Shown one piece after another: positions 8,534 to 16,945 of a stretch of DNA of 64,000 nt. Below the pieces are notes generated by a model. That model was not told where the DNA came from and did no database searches. It saw only the letters and a list, made by a program, of their open reading frames with translations. A program made the position numbers and the translations under genes. The stretch covers positions 930,001 through 994,000 of the forward strand of contig NC_008593.1 of assembly GCF_000014125.1 (NCBI RefSeq), in the 5' to 3' direction. The stretch's first letter is position 1. Each line of letters opens with the position of its first letter. Origin of the DNA: Clostridium novyi NT. GTDB lineage: Bacteria > Bacillota > Clostridia > Clostridiales > Clostridiaceae.

Positions 8534-9640
8534 TTATGCTTTCTTAATGTTTTTAGCTTTTAATCGTCTTGTTACAAATCTTTGAAGTAAAGTTTTTATT
8601 ACAGCTATTATAGGTACTCCAAGGAACATTCCAAGTACACCAAAAGTTCCACCACCAACTAAAATAGCAAGTATGATCCAGAATGGACTAACGCCTACTT
8701 TATCTCCAAGTATTTTTGGACCTAAAACCCATCCATCGAATTGTTGAAGTATAACTATAAATATAAGTACCCACACAGCTTTAATAGGACTATAGAATAC
8801 TGTAATTAAAACAGCTGGTATCATACCAATGAATGGTCCAAAGTATGGTATCATATTAGTTATTCCAACAAGTAAACTAATTAATAATACATAAGGTGCT
8901 TGTAGTATTGCAAGACCAATAGCACACAAGATACCAATTATTAAAGAGTCTATTGATTTACCGATAATGTATTGAGAAAATATAACATTTACTTCATTAC
9001 CGAAAGTAAGGAAAGAATCTATTGATTCTTTTTTAAATATACAATATAAAAAGTTTTTAGCATTTCTTTGAAATGATTCTTTATCTTTTAATATGTAAAC
9101 AGATATTATAAATCCAAATATCATTTTTAAGAATGAAGAGGTAAAATCTATTGCATTTGATAATGCTACGTTAAGGAATGATTTTAAAGAATCTGTTAAC
9201 GTAGTCGTTATATTAGTTAAACCTTTATTTGCAAACTGTATAAGCGTAGTGTTATTTGACAAATTAAATTTATTTATAGTTGCATAAAACCATGCTTGAG
9301 TTTTTATAACATATATAGGCATATCATTAAGTAATTTTCCAACATTACTTATAATAGCTGGAGATATAATGGTAACTGTAAGTGTTATAAATCCTATAAG
9401 TAATAAAAATACTATTAGTATGCTAAAACATCTTTTAAGATTAAACTTTTTTTCAAAGTATATCATTAAAGGATTTAAAATATAAGCAATACCAAATGCC
9501 CAGAAAAATGGGGTTAATATAGAAAGAACAACTGATAACCCAGAAGCAAAGACTTCTATATTGTTAATTGCTTTAAAGATTAAAGCCAAAATTATAAAAA
9601 CTGGTATAACATTTATATAGGGTATTTTATTTTTCCACAA
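8534..9640 (-). CDS. AI-2E family (PerM/YtvI-like) membrane transporter
   Basis: A 368-residue polytopic membrane protein of the AI-2E transporter superfamily. Two hydrophobic segments near the N-terminus (about residues 8-55) and a third at about 72-95 come first. They are followed by a soluble amphipathic region (about 95-165) and then a cluster of C-terminal helices. The C-terminal half carries LVGITNMIPYFGPFIGMIPA, PKILGDKVGVSPFWIILAI and GGTFGVLGMFLGVPIIAVIK, all characteristic of the family. Members include autoinducer-2 exporters, sporulation protein YtvI and Na+/H+ antiporters, so the substrate cannot be assigned. It is a single gene with a GGAGG site just upstream of the start, between two terminators. 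Confidence 0.88.
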   Translation of the reverse strand: MWKNKIPYINVIPVFIILALIFKAINNIEVFASGLSVVLSILTPFFWAFGIAYILNPLMIYFEKKFNLKRCFSILIVFLLLIGFITLTVTIISPAIISNVGKLLNDMPIYVIKTQAWFYATINKFNLSNNTTLIQFANKGLTNITTTLTDSLKSFLNVALSNAIDFTSSFLKMIFGFIISVYILKDKESFQRNAKNFLYCIFKKESIDSFLTFGNEVNVIFSQYIIGKSIDSLIIGILCAIGLAILQAPYVLLISLLVGITNMIPYFGPFIGMIPAVLITVFYSPIKAVWVLIFIVILQQFDGWVLGPKILGDKVGVSPFWIILAILVGGGTFGVLGMFLGVPIIAVIKTLLQRFVTRRLKAKNIKKA

Positions 9641-9700
9641 TAATTTAGTGCCTCCTTTACTTAAACTTACAATTGATTATATCATCAATTTATACAATAA

Positions 9701-9733
9701 TAAAGCGGTATATTATAAAAATATACCGCTTAG
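9701..9733 (-). terminator. terminator downstream of the 47-aa Cys-rich gene
   Basis: AAGCGGTATAT (9703-9713) pairs perfectly with ATATACCGCTT (9721-9731). On the minus strand the stem is followed by TATTATTG, which fits termination of the small minus-strand gene that stops at 9744. Confidence 0.75.
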
Positions 9734-9743
9734 GAACTTATTG

Positions 9744-9887
9744 TTAACAACAGCAGCAGCAGCAGCTAAGCATTGGGGCACAACAACATGATGCAGCACC
9801 TACTCCCCAACCACCGCAACAGAATAATAATACAAGTAGAAGTATTATCCAAAGACCATCATCATAATATGGGCGACAATCTGCCAT
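9744..9887 (-). CDS. small Cys-rich membrane-type protein (47 aa) ending in six cysteines
   Basis: The minus strand reads ATG at 9887 preceded by AAAGGAGGG (9893-9901 region), then 47 codons and TAA. The peptide is MADCRPYYDDG, a hydrophobic helix (WIILLLVLLF, about residues 13-22), CCGGWGVGAAS, CCCAPML, and a terminal S-CCCCCC run. It has 12 cysteines in 47 residues. Strong SD, clean stop and dedicated terminator support a real gene. Similar Cys-rich, Tyr/Trp-containing mini-proteins occur in spore formers, often linked to spore coat or membrane, but I do not recognise a named family. Function could be metal binding or disulfide cross-linking; this is inference. Confidence 0.72.
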   Translation of the reverse strand: MADCRPYYDDGLWIILLLVLLFCCGGWGVGAASCCCAPMLSCCCCCC

Positions 9888-10033
9888 AAATAACCCTCCT
9901 TTCTTTAGGAGATTTTATGGATGTTAGAACCTCTCGGCTTGTCCTAACACTATATACTATGATGTATAAGTAAAAAGTGTTTCTATTTTTTGTAAAAAAT
10001 ATAAAATTTATATTTGAAATGGAGGAATATCAT

Positions 10034-10639
10034 ATGAAAAGATTAAATAGAGAATTTTATACAAGAGATACAATAGAGGTTGCAAAGGATTTATTAGGAA
10101 AAATTATTGTTGTGGAAAATGAAACAAAATTACTTGGAAAAATAGTTGAAGTAGAAGCTTATGGTGGTATTAGTGATAAAGCAGCTCATTCATATGGAAA
10201 CAGAAAAACTGAAAGAACTAAAATCATGTATGAGGAAGGGGGCTATGTTTATGTATTTCAGATTTATGGTATGTACAATTGTTTAAATATAGTTTCTTCA
10301 AAAAAGGATGTTCCAGAAGCAGTTCTTATAAGAGCAGTTGAACCAATTGAAAATATAGATGACTTTAGTAAAAATAGATATGGAAAAGATTTCAACGAGT
10401 TAACTAAGTATCAACAAAAAAATATAACTAATGGACCAGGAAAGTTATGTATGGCAATGAATATTACAAAAAAATTTAATGGTTTGGATTTGTGCAAAGA
10501 TAACATATACATAGTTGACAATAAAGAGGAATTTGAAATTGTAGCTTCTAAAAGGATTGGAATTGATTATGCCGAGGAAGCTAAGGATTATTTATGGAGA
10601 TTTTATATTAAGGATAGTAAATATGTTTCAAAGAAATAG
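10034..10639 (+). CDS. 3-methyladenine DNA glycosylase (AAG/MPG family)
   Basis: A 201-residue putative DNA-3-methyladenine glycosylase that excises alkylated purines to start base-excision repair. Family features include FYTRDTIEVAKDLLGKIIV near the N-terminus, catalytic Glu region KIVEVEAYGG, DKAAHSYGNRKTERT, YVYVFQIYGMYNCLNIV, and NGPGKLCMAM near the C-terminus. I choose ATG 10034 because GGAGG (10021-10025) precedes it at good spacing; the frame remains open upstream but the extra residues do not match the family. It is monocistronic and convergent with the TSCPD gene through a shared terminator. Confidence 0.92.
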   Translation: MKRLNREFYTRDTIEVAKDLLGKIIVVENETKLLGKIVEVEAYGGISDKAAHSYGNRKTERTKIMYEEGGYVYVFQIYGMYNCLNIVSSKKDVPEAVLIRAVEPIENIDDFSKNRYGKDFNELTKYQQKNITNGPGKLCMAMNITKKFNGLDLCKDNIYIVDNKEEFEIVASKRIGIDYAEEAKDYLWRFYIKDSKYVSKK

Positions 10640-10714
10640 TTTAAACTACTAATAGTATACTATAATTTAAAAATTTACTAAAATTGTAAGGCGATAAATA
10701 TTTATAAAAAAATA

Positions 10715-10760
10715 AAAGGATAGATATAATAATAAATTTAGTTATATCTATCCTTTTTTA
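10715..10760. terminator. bidirectional terminator between the glycosylase and TSCPD genes
   Basis: AAAGGATAGATATAA (10715-10729) pairs with TTATATCTATCCTTT (10742-10756). T-runs lie on both sides, fitting the two convergent genes. Confidence 0.88.
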
Positions 10761-10773
10761 TTATTTTAAAATT

Positions 10774-11031
10774 TTATTTATCTGATTGTTTATTTTTTAT
10801 TTCTTCAAGGGCTTTAGCTAATTGATCAGGACATGAAGTTCCTTTTCCTCTGCAATCTATTCCTCTAAGTTTTTCTATTATAGAGTCTATGTCCATTCCT
10901 TCAACAAGACTACAAATACCTTTTAAGTTTCCATTACATCCACCTACAAAAGAGGCATTTTTTAATTTATTGTCTTCAATCTCAAAATCTATTTGTCTTG
11001 AACAGACTCCCTTTGGTATGTACGTATACAA
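10774..11031 (-). CDS. TSCPD domain-containing protein (TIGR03905-type)
   Basis: This small 85-residue protein consists of the TSCPD domain. Four cysteines are arranged as GVCSRQIDFEI, GGCNGNLKGIC and GIDCRGKGTSCPDQLAKAL; the TSCPD motif names the family. The domain also appears at the C-terminus of some ribonucleotide reductases, and stand-alone copies are common in clostridia. The cysteines probably bind a metal, though the role is not established. It is transcribed away from the beta-propeller gene and appears monocistronic. Confidence 0.85.
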   Translation of the reverse strand: MYTYIPKGVCSRQIDFEIEDNKLKNASFVGGCNGNLKGICSLVEGMDIDSIIEKLRGIDCRGKGTSCPDQLAKALEEIKNKQSDK

Positions 11032-11170
11032 AATATCATCTCCTAATATAACTAATAAGTTATATTATAAAATATTAATTTATTAACCACAAGTAAACTT
11101 TCATAAAAATTAAGAAGTACAATACCATATTTGTAATATTTTACATATTATACTGTGAGGGGGTGAGAAT

Positions 11171-12055
11171 ATGGGAAAACTATATGTGTGTAATACACAT
11201 TCAGATAATATATCTGTTGTAGATATAGGAGTATTTAAAGAGGAGGGAAAAATATATTCTAAAACTCCTAGCTTAGATAAAATAGGGCCCCACAGTATAT
11301 GTAACTATAAAGACAAGCTACTTGTGGCTAATAGGTACAATAATACTTTGTCTATATTTGATAAAGTAAATGGAGAAGAAATAGACAATTATTTTATAGG
11401 TATGAATTGCAATGATGTAGTAGAGTACAAAGATAAGGCTTATATAATATGCGCAGATTCAAATGATGTTGTGGTTTTTAATTTGAAAACTAATTTAATA
11501 GAGGAAAAAATTCCTTGCGGAGATTTTCCAAAGAGCATAGAAATTAATAAACATAAGAAAATTATACTTATATCTAATTTTCAAGATGACAGTATTACTT
11601 TAATTGATTTAGAGGACACAAAAAATATAAAGAATATAAGGGTAGGGTCATATCCAACAAAAGCATCGTTTACAGTGGATGGCGAACATATTATAGTATG
11701 CGAAAGTAACATGGGAGGTGATATGAAAGGAAGTTTAAGTATTATTTCTTTAAAGGGACTTAGGTTATTTAATAAAATTTTAGTAGGAAAATATCCTGTT
11801 GATATGTATATAAATTCTAGTTGCAGTTTTGTATCTAATTTTGGGGATGGAACTATAAGTATAGTGGATATTAACAATTATAAAGAGATAAAAAAGATAA
11901 ATGTTGGGGGTATGCCAAAGGGCATTATAAAACTAGGAGAAAGTATATATGTGGGGGATAATTATAACAATTTATTGATAAAAGCAGATTTAATTAAAGA
12001 AAATAAAAAAGTCATATCCATAGGAGGAGAACCTACTGGTATGACGTATATATGA
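11171..12055 (+). CDS. YncE-like beta-propeller protein
   Basis: A 294-residue protein built almost entirely of repeated beta-propeller blades. Each has a pattern such as LYVCNTHSDNISVVDI, LLVANRYNNTLSIFDK, ILISNFQDDSITLIDL, SFVSNFGDGTISIVDI and IYVGDNYNNLLIKADL, at about 40-45 residue intervals, giving six or seven blades. No signal peptide or membrane segment is visible, unlike exported YncE proteins, so it is probably cytoplasmic or in the spore/mother cell. Function is unknown. A GAGGGGGTG site (11158-11166) precedes the ATG. It ends just 8 bases from the convergent DUF4364 gene. Confidence 0.7.
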   Translation: MGKLYVCNTHSDNISVVDIGVFKEEGKIYSKTPSLDKIGPHSICNYKDKLLVANRYNNTLSIFDKVNGEEIDNYFIGMNCNDVVEYKDKAYIICADSNDVVVFNLKTNLIEEKIPCGDFPKSIEINKHKKIILISNFQDDSITLIDLEDTKNIKNIRVGSYPTKASFTVDGEHIIVCESNMGGDMKGSLSIISLKGLRLFNKILVGKYPVDMYINSSCSFVSNFGDGTISIVDINNYKEIKKINVGGMPKGIIKLGESIYVGDNYNNLLIKADLIKENKKVISIGGEPTGMTYI

Positions 12056-12063
12056 TTGGTTAA

Positions 12064-12588
12064 TTAATCGTTTATGAGAACCTCTATAAGTTTATAGTAT
12101 ATTTCAGAAGAATTTTCCTTCCACTTTGCACACAAAGCTTTAGCTTGTTCATTTGAAGCCACGTTTAACTTTAGGTCAATTAAAATAGAATTATTTTCAA
12201 TAGCCTTCAAATTTACAATATAATTATTTCCTTCAATCGTATATTCAGAGGAAATGGTTATTTCCTTTTTTATACTATCTAAATGTTTATTAAGGTAGGC
12301 ATCTATTGCTTTCGTTTTATCTTCAGATATTCTATTTCTAAATAAGGAAAGCACCTTTAAACCTTTACTTGATATTACGATTCTATGCTTACCTTCTTGT
12401 TCTATCACATTTATAAAAAGAGCACTTTCAAGTTCACTTAAATATTGTTGAAGTGTGAAATAATTAATAAAATTGTTTTCTAAAATTATTTGAGTAATTT
12501 GATTATTGGAAATAGGAAGTTTTATATTTTCTAGTAAATAAAGCAAAAGAAGTTTATCTTCAGCTAAATCTGATGTGTTACTAAACAC
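12064..12588 (-). CDS. DUF4364 family protein (winged-helix-like)
   Basis: This 174-residue protein matches the clostridial DUF4364 family as I recall it. The N-terminal half (about 1-75) looks like a winged helix: AEDKLLLLYLLENIKLPISNNQITQIILENNFINYFTLQQYLSELE and a basic wing EGKHRIVISSKGLKVLSLF. The C-terminal half is an alpha/beta region (YTIEGNNYIVNLKAIENNSILIDLKLNV). This suggests DNA binding, but target genes are unknown. The start is ATG 12588 with GGAGTG upstream. The stop lies 8 bases from that of the propeller gene, so the two are convergent. Confidence 0.75.
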   Translation of the reverse strand: MFSNTSDLAEDKLLLLYLLENIKLPISNNQITQIILENNFINYFTLQQYLSELESALFINVIEQEGKHRIVISSKGLKVLSLFRNRISEDKTKAIDAYLNKHLDSIKKEITISSEYTIEGNNYIVNLKAIENNSILIDLKLNVASNEQAKALCAKWKENSSEIYYKLIEVLIND

Positions 12589-12795
12589 TTACTTCTCACT
12601 CCTTTTTGTTATATTTTATAAATTATTATAACATAAAAAGTTATAAAATAAATAATTCATTAAAATTAAATTTTTTTATTTTGTATTTTATGCTATAAAA
12701 TGGAAAAGTTTATGCTTTAAAATTGCAAAAAGGAATATTTAATCTGGTTTATATATATAAATTCAATAAAGTAATTATATAAACTAGGAGGATAT

Positions 12796-13566
12796 ATGAG
12801 TGTACAAAATGTTTTAAAGTTTTTCAAAAAATATAGGTTGTTTTTTATTGCAGGAATTTTTGTGTTTTTTTCAGCTTATTTTTTAGCGTTTAGATTAAAT
12901 CATGTTGAAATGGCAAGTTCTAAAGTTCAAAAATTTCCTATATATCGTGTGGATACTAAAGAAAAAAAGGTGGCTATTACTTTTGACACCAATTGGGGAA
13001 CTAATAACACTAAAAAAGTTTTGGATATTTTAGATAAGTATAATGCAAAAGCTACATTTTTTTTAATGGGAACATGGATAGATAAACATCCAGAAGAAAC
13101 CAAAGAAATTTTTAAAAGAGGTCATGAAATAGGAAATCACTCTAATAGTCATGCGGATTTTACTTTAATATCTGAAAGTAGAATGATTGAGGAAATAGCT
13201 GCTACTGATGCAAAATTAATAAAACTTCTAGGAAAGGATAGTAAGGTTTTTAGATTTCCTTCAGGTTCTTATAATGAAAAAGCAGTTAAGGTAGCTGAAA
13301 ATACTAATCATTTTTGTATACAATGGGATGTTGACAGTATAGATTGGAAGGAAAGAGGGGCAGACATAGAGTATAATAGAGTAATGAAAAATGTTAATCC
13401 GGGATCTATTATATTATTTCACGATAATGCAAAGTATACACCAGATAATTTAGTTAGAATAATTGGGGAATTACAAAAGGAAGGATACAAGTTTGTAACT
13501 ATATCGGATCTTATATATAAAGAAAATTATCATATTGATAATACTGGTTGTCAAAAATTAAATTAA
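12796..13566 (+). CDS. pdaB: PdaB-type polysaccharide deacetylase, sporulation-associated
   Basis: A 256-residue CE4-fold protein with one N-terminal membrane segment (about residues 14-32). The first catalytic motif is TFDTNWGTNNT instead of TFDDG; this replacement is typical of the PdaB/YbaN sporulation family. Later motifs are HEIGNHSNSHADF, FRFPSGSYNEKAV, WDVDSIDWKERG and SIILFHDN. In Bacillus, PdaB is needed to keep spores stable late in sporulation. The substrate is probably a spore cortex or mother-cell wall polymer, or the protein may be inactive as a deacetylase because the second Asp is missing. AGGAGG (12786-12791) precedes ATG. No obvious sigma-A promoter is visible, in line with sporulation control. 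Confidence 0.85.
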   Translation: MSVQNVLKFFKKYRLFFIAGIFVFFSAYFLAFRLNHVEMASSKVQKFPIYRVDTKEKKVAITFDTNWGTNNTKKVLDILDKYNAKATFFLMGTWIDKHPEETKEIFKRGHEIGNHSNSHADFTLISESRMIEEIAATDAKLIKLLGKDSKVFRFPSGSYNEKAVKVAENTNHFCIQWDVDSIDWKERGADIEYNRVMKNVNPGSIILFHDNAKYTPDNLVRIIGELQKEGYKFVTISDLIYKENYHIDNTGCQKLN

Positions 13567-13573
13567 ATATATA

Positions 13574-13603
13574 TTGAAAATCAATTAACAATTGTATTAT
13601 AAT
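13574..13603 (+). promoter_or_regulatory. probable sigma-A promoter of the OB-fold gene
   Basis: TTGAAA (13574-13579) and TATAAT (13598-13603) are 18 bases apart. The 5' leader of about 130 bases contains short inverted CAATTG/AATTG-type repeats but no recognised riboswitch. Confidence 0.55.
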
Positions 13604-13743
13604 GGAAACATAGTCAATTGTCAGATAATTAACAAAACAATTTCAAATAAGTTTATTATTTTTGTTATATTTTTAAGTTTATTTGAATATTTATATTTCA
13701 GTAAGATAAATAAAAAAGAAAACTAAGGGAGAGAGGGGTTAAG

Positions 13744-14406
13744 ATGGACAATTTAATGTTAAACAACAAAATTTATTTAGAGGGGACTTGTGTATCAAAT
13801 CTTGAATTCAGTCATGAAATGTATGGAGAGGGATTTTACACATTTAAAATTTCTGTAAATAGACTCAGCGATGTAAAGGATATCTTACCAGTTACTATTT
13901 CGGAAAGATTATTAACTGAAATAGACATAAAAGAAGGAGCAGAGTTAATAATAGAAGGTCAACTTAGATCTTATAATAAGTTTATTGAAGGATCTAATAG
14001 ACTTATACTTACAGTATTTGCAAGGGATGTACAACCATGCATTGAAAAGAGCAAAAATCCAAATCAAATTTTCTTAGATGGCTATATATGCAAAGAGCCT
14101 ATTTATAGAACAACTCCTTTTGGAAGGGAAATTGCAGATATATTATTAGCGGTTAATAGACCATATAATAAGTCTGATTATATACCTACAATTTCTTGGG
14201 GAAGAAATTCTAGATTTTGTAAGACATTGAATGTTGGAGATAATATAAGAGTTTGGGGAAGATTACAAAGTAGAAAGTATCAAAAGAAAGTTGGAGAAGA
14301 CGAAGTTGTAACTAAGACAGCTTATGAAGTTTCTATATCAAAACTTGAATATGCTGATGAGATTGATGAAGAAATTGATAAATCAGTAGAAAACTTAGCA
14401 GAATAA
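13744..14406 (+). CDS. single-stranded DNA-binding-like protein with two OB folds
   Basis: A 220-residue protein of apparently two tandem OB-fold domains. Domain 1 (about 5-95) contains NKIYLEGTCVSNLEFSHEMYGEGFYTFKISV and GAELIIEGQLRSYNK. Domain 2 (about 105-205) contains QIFLDGYICKEPIYRTTPFGREIADILLAVNR and GDNIRVWGRLQSRKY. Domain 2 resembles SSB/PriB, but there is no acidic flexible C-terminal tail ending in DDDIPF, so it is not the replicative SSB. It is probably a clostridial SSB paralogue that binds single-stranded DNA or RNA. The start at ATG 13744 follows GAGAGAGG. A terminator follows. Confidence 0.7.
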   Translation: MDNLMLNNKIYLEGTCVSNLEFSHEMYGEGFYTFKISVNRLSDVKDILPVTISERLLTEIDIKEGAELIIEGQLRSYNKFIEGSNRLILTVFARDVQPCIEKSKNPNQIFLDGYICKEPIYRTTPFGREIADILLAVNRPYNKSDYIPTISWGRNSRFCKTLNVGDNIRVWGRLQSRKYQKKVGEDEVVTKTAYEVSISKLEYADEIDEEIDKSVENLAE

Positions 14407-14411
14407 AAAAA

Positions 14412-14440
14412 ATACTTGGCTTTCGCCAAGTGTTTTTTTA
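14412..14440. terminator. terminator between the OB-fold gene and dapH
   Basis: ACTTGGC (14414-14420), loop TTTC, GCCAAGT (14425-14431), then a T7 run. It touches the dapH stop codon at 14438; A-runs on the left give T-runs on the minus strand, so it can serve both convergent genes. Confidence 0.85.
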
Positions 14441-15148
14441 TTTTCTTAAATCGTCCATTAACTTAGTTTTGTCTTTAGTTTTATCATCAACAGTTTTAAT
14501 TATTTTAGCAGGACTTCCAGCTACAACTACATTTTCAGGAATGTCTTCAACAACAACAGAACCTGCTGCAACAACAGAATTCTTTCCAACACGTACTCCT
14601 TCTAATATAACGGCATTTGCACCTATTAATACATTGTCTTCAATTACACAAGGTGATTTGCTAGGTGGTTCTAATACACCTGCAACAACAGCACCAGCAC
14701 CCAAATGAACGTTTTTACCAAGCTTTGCACGAGCTCCAAGTACAGCGTTCATGTCTACCATAGTGCCTTCTCCGATTTCGCAGCCTATATTAATAACAGC
14801 ACCCATCATAATAACAGCATTCTTACCTATAGAAACCATATCTCTTATAATTGCACCTGGTTCTATTCTAGCATCTATATTTTTAGTATCTAACATAGGT
14901 ATAGCAGAATTTCTTCTATCTTGTTCTATTCTATATTTGTTTATTGAATCTTTATTTTCATCTAAAAAGTTTAAGATTTCTTGACTTTCACCAAATAGTA
15001 CATAAAAATTATTTTCACCATAACATTCTATATTATTTACATTACAATTAGTAAGGTTTCCATCTACATATACTTTAAGTGGAGTGGATTTCTTTGATTC
15101 TTTTATGTATCTTGCAATTTCGTATGGATTTGTTAAATCGTAATTCAT
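14438..15148 (-). CDS. dapH: tetrahydrodipicolinate N-acetyltransferase
   Basis: A 236-residue enzyme that acetylates 2,3,4,5-tetrahydrodipicolinate with acetyl-CoA in the acetylase branch of diaminopimelate/lysine synthesis. The N-terminal DapH domain (about 1-85: [26 protein letters not shown]) is followed by left-handed beta-helix hexapeptide repeats (about 88-215: [54 protein letters not shown]). GGAGG precedes ATG 15148. It is divergent from patA, whose product performs the next step; asd, dapA and dapB lie 8 kb away. No lysine riboswitch is visible in the 15149-15375 gap. Confidence 0.93.
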
Positions 15149-15375
15149 TATGTAGCCTCCTTATTATATTAAAAATATAATCTATATTATAATCAATATT
15201 GTCTGCAATTTAAAGTAAAATATATATTAGATTAAATAAAAATAATTAATAGGAATAAACTAATGTATACAATAAAATTAATATGTATTTTATTATGGAC
15301 ATATGTGTTGCAATAGAGTAAAATTTATAATAAAAGATAAATTTTACATTAAATCTTGAAATGAGGTATGCTGAC

Positions 15376-16530
15376 GTGAAAAATATAATTTCAACTAATG
15401 TGCAAAATATTGAAATATCGGGAATAAGAAAGTTCTATAACAAAGTAGTAAAAATTGAAGATGCCATTTCTCTTACTTTAGGACAACCAGATTTTAATGT
15501 ACCACAAAAGATAAAAGAAGCTATGATAAAGGCTATAAATGATAATAAAACAGCGTACACTTCAAATGCGGGTATAGAGGAATTAAGAAAAGAGATAGGT
15601 AATTATTTAATGGAAAAGTTTCATATTAAATATAATAAGGAAGAAATATGTTTAACTATAGGAGGAAGTGAAGCAATTTTATCTACTTTTATGGCGTTTA
15701 TAAATAAAGGAGATAAAGTTTTAGTTCCAACTCCAGCTTATCCTGCTTATGAAAGTTGTATAAAACTTTTAGGGGGAGAAGTTATAAACTATCCTTTAAA
15801 AGAAGACTTTTCTATTGATCATGAATCATTAAAAAATATTATAGACATGGAACAACCTAAAATTATGATTTTATCATATCCTTGTAATCCTACAGGAGCT
15901 ACTTTACTTAAAGAGGATAAAGAGAAACTATATAATTTAATTAAGGATAGAAAAATTCTAGTTATTAGTGATGAAATATATAGTGCTATTTCTTTTGAAG
16001 AAGAATATCATTCATTAGGACAATATGAGGATTTAAAAGAAAAGTTTGTACTTGTTAATGGATTTTCTAAAATGTTTTCTATGACAGGGCTTAGACTTGG
16101 ATTTGTATGTGCTGATAAAAAGTATATAGATAGTATAGTAAAGGTGCATCAATATAATGTGTCTTGTGCTCCATCTATTGTTCAATGGGGAGCTTTAGAG
16201 GGAATTAGAAATTGTATAAGTGATGTTGAGTACATGAAGGAGAAGTTTAATGAAAGAAAAGATTATTTATATAATAGATTAGTGGCTATGGGATTAGAAG
16301 TGGAATATCCAAGAGGGGCTTTTTATATATTTCCAAGTATAAAGAAATTTAATATGAGCAGTGAGGAATTCTGTGAGAGATTATTAAATGAAGCTAAACT
16401 CGCAATAGTACCAGGCTCTGCTTTTGGAAAAGGCGGAGAGGGATTTATTAGAATTTCTTATTGTTATTCCTTAGAACAACTAAAAGAAGCCATGAGTAGA
16501 TTAGAAAATTGGATTAAAAATTTAAAATAA
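15376..16530 (+). CDS. patA: class I/II aminotransferase, probable N-acetyl-LL-diaminopimelate aminotransferase
   Basis: A 384-residue PLP enzyme of fold type I. PLP-binding Lys is in NGFSKMFSMTGLRLGF; upstream motifs are SYPCNPTGA and VISDEIYSAISFE; the C-terminal Arg is in FIRISYCYS. I choose GTG 15376 over ATG 15361 because GAGGT (15363-15367) is correctly spaced for GTG. The divergent neighbour dapH makes the substrate of a PatA-type enzyme, so a role as N-acetyl-LL-DAP aminotransferase is the best inference. Other aromatic or alanine aminotransferase roles cannot be excluded. The product would be the substrate of DapL-type deacetylase, which is not in this window. Confidence 0.8.
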   Translation: MKNIISTNVQNIEISGIRKFYNKVVKIEDAISLTLGQPDFNVPQKIKEAMIKAINDNKTAYTSNAGIEELRKEIGNYLMEKFHIKYNKEEICLTIGGSEAILSTFMAFINKGDKVLVPTPAYPAYESCIKLLGGEVINYPLKEDFSIDHESLKNIIDMEQPKIMILSYPCNPTGATLLKEDKEKLYNLIKDRKILVISDEIYSAISFEEEYHSLGQYEDLKEKFVLVNGFSKMFSMTGLRLGFVCADKKYIDSIVKVHQYNVSCAPSIVQWGALEGIRNCISDVEYMKEKFNERKDYLYNRLVAMGLEVEYPRGAFYIFPSIKKFNMSSEEFCERLLNEAKLAIVPGSAFGKGGEGFIRISYCYSLEQLKEAMSRLENWIKNLK

Positions 16531-16745
16531 TTTTATAGTGTAAAGTGTAAATAGTGACGATTAATTATATTTATTTTATACATTTATAAATATAATTAAT
16601 TATAAATTAAATTGTTAGAAAATTATAATTTGAGAAAGATTCAATGGAAATGTTTCATAGTGAAAAAAAATATTCCATTACTATAAGATACTAACTGGGA
16701 ATAATGATAAAAATGGTAATAAAAATCCAAAAAAATATTAAAAAT
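16531..16745. other. intergenic region downstream of patA
   Basis: About 215 bases of AT-rich sequence. An AT-rich inverted repeat (ATTAATTATATTTAT near 16560 with ATAAATATAATTAAT ending near 16604) may act as a weak terminator for patA. No coding sequence or known RNA element is seen. Confidence 0.4.
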
Positions 16746-16746
16746 A

Positions 16747-16775
16747 TTGACCAATTCTTTAAAATATGATATGAT
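16747..16775 (+). promoter_or_regulatory. promoter of the opp operon
   Basis: TTGACC (16747-16752) and TATGAT (16770-16775) are 17 bases apart, about 170 bases before oppA. The leader contains a CodY-box-like sequence (see findings). Confidence 0.65.
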
Positions 16776-16945
16776 TTTTTAAAATAAATAATAAAATTAA
16801 CAATTTAAGAATATATATTTATTGATTTTAGAATTTGTGGAAAATATTGTTTATGAAGGACAAAAAATATAAATTTGCATTTCAAACCTAAGATGCATTT
16901 ATATTTATGCATAAATTATATATACAAACTAAGGGGGAATATAAG

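Noticed and set aside
9977..10033. Longer N-terminus for the 3-methyladenine glycosylase
   Set aside because: The added residues do not fit the family, and the GGAGG lies inside this extension, correctly spaced for ATG 10034.
14430..14984. Plus-strand frames of 62-92 codons across dapH
   Set aside because: Shadows of the hexapeptide-repeat gene on the opposite strand; repeats make the complementary frames open.
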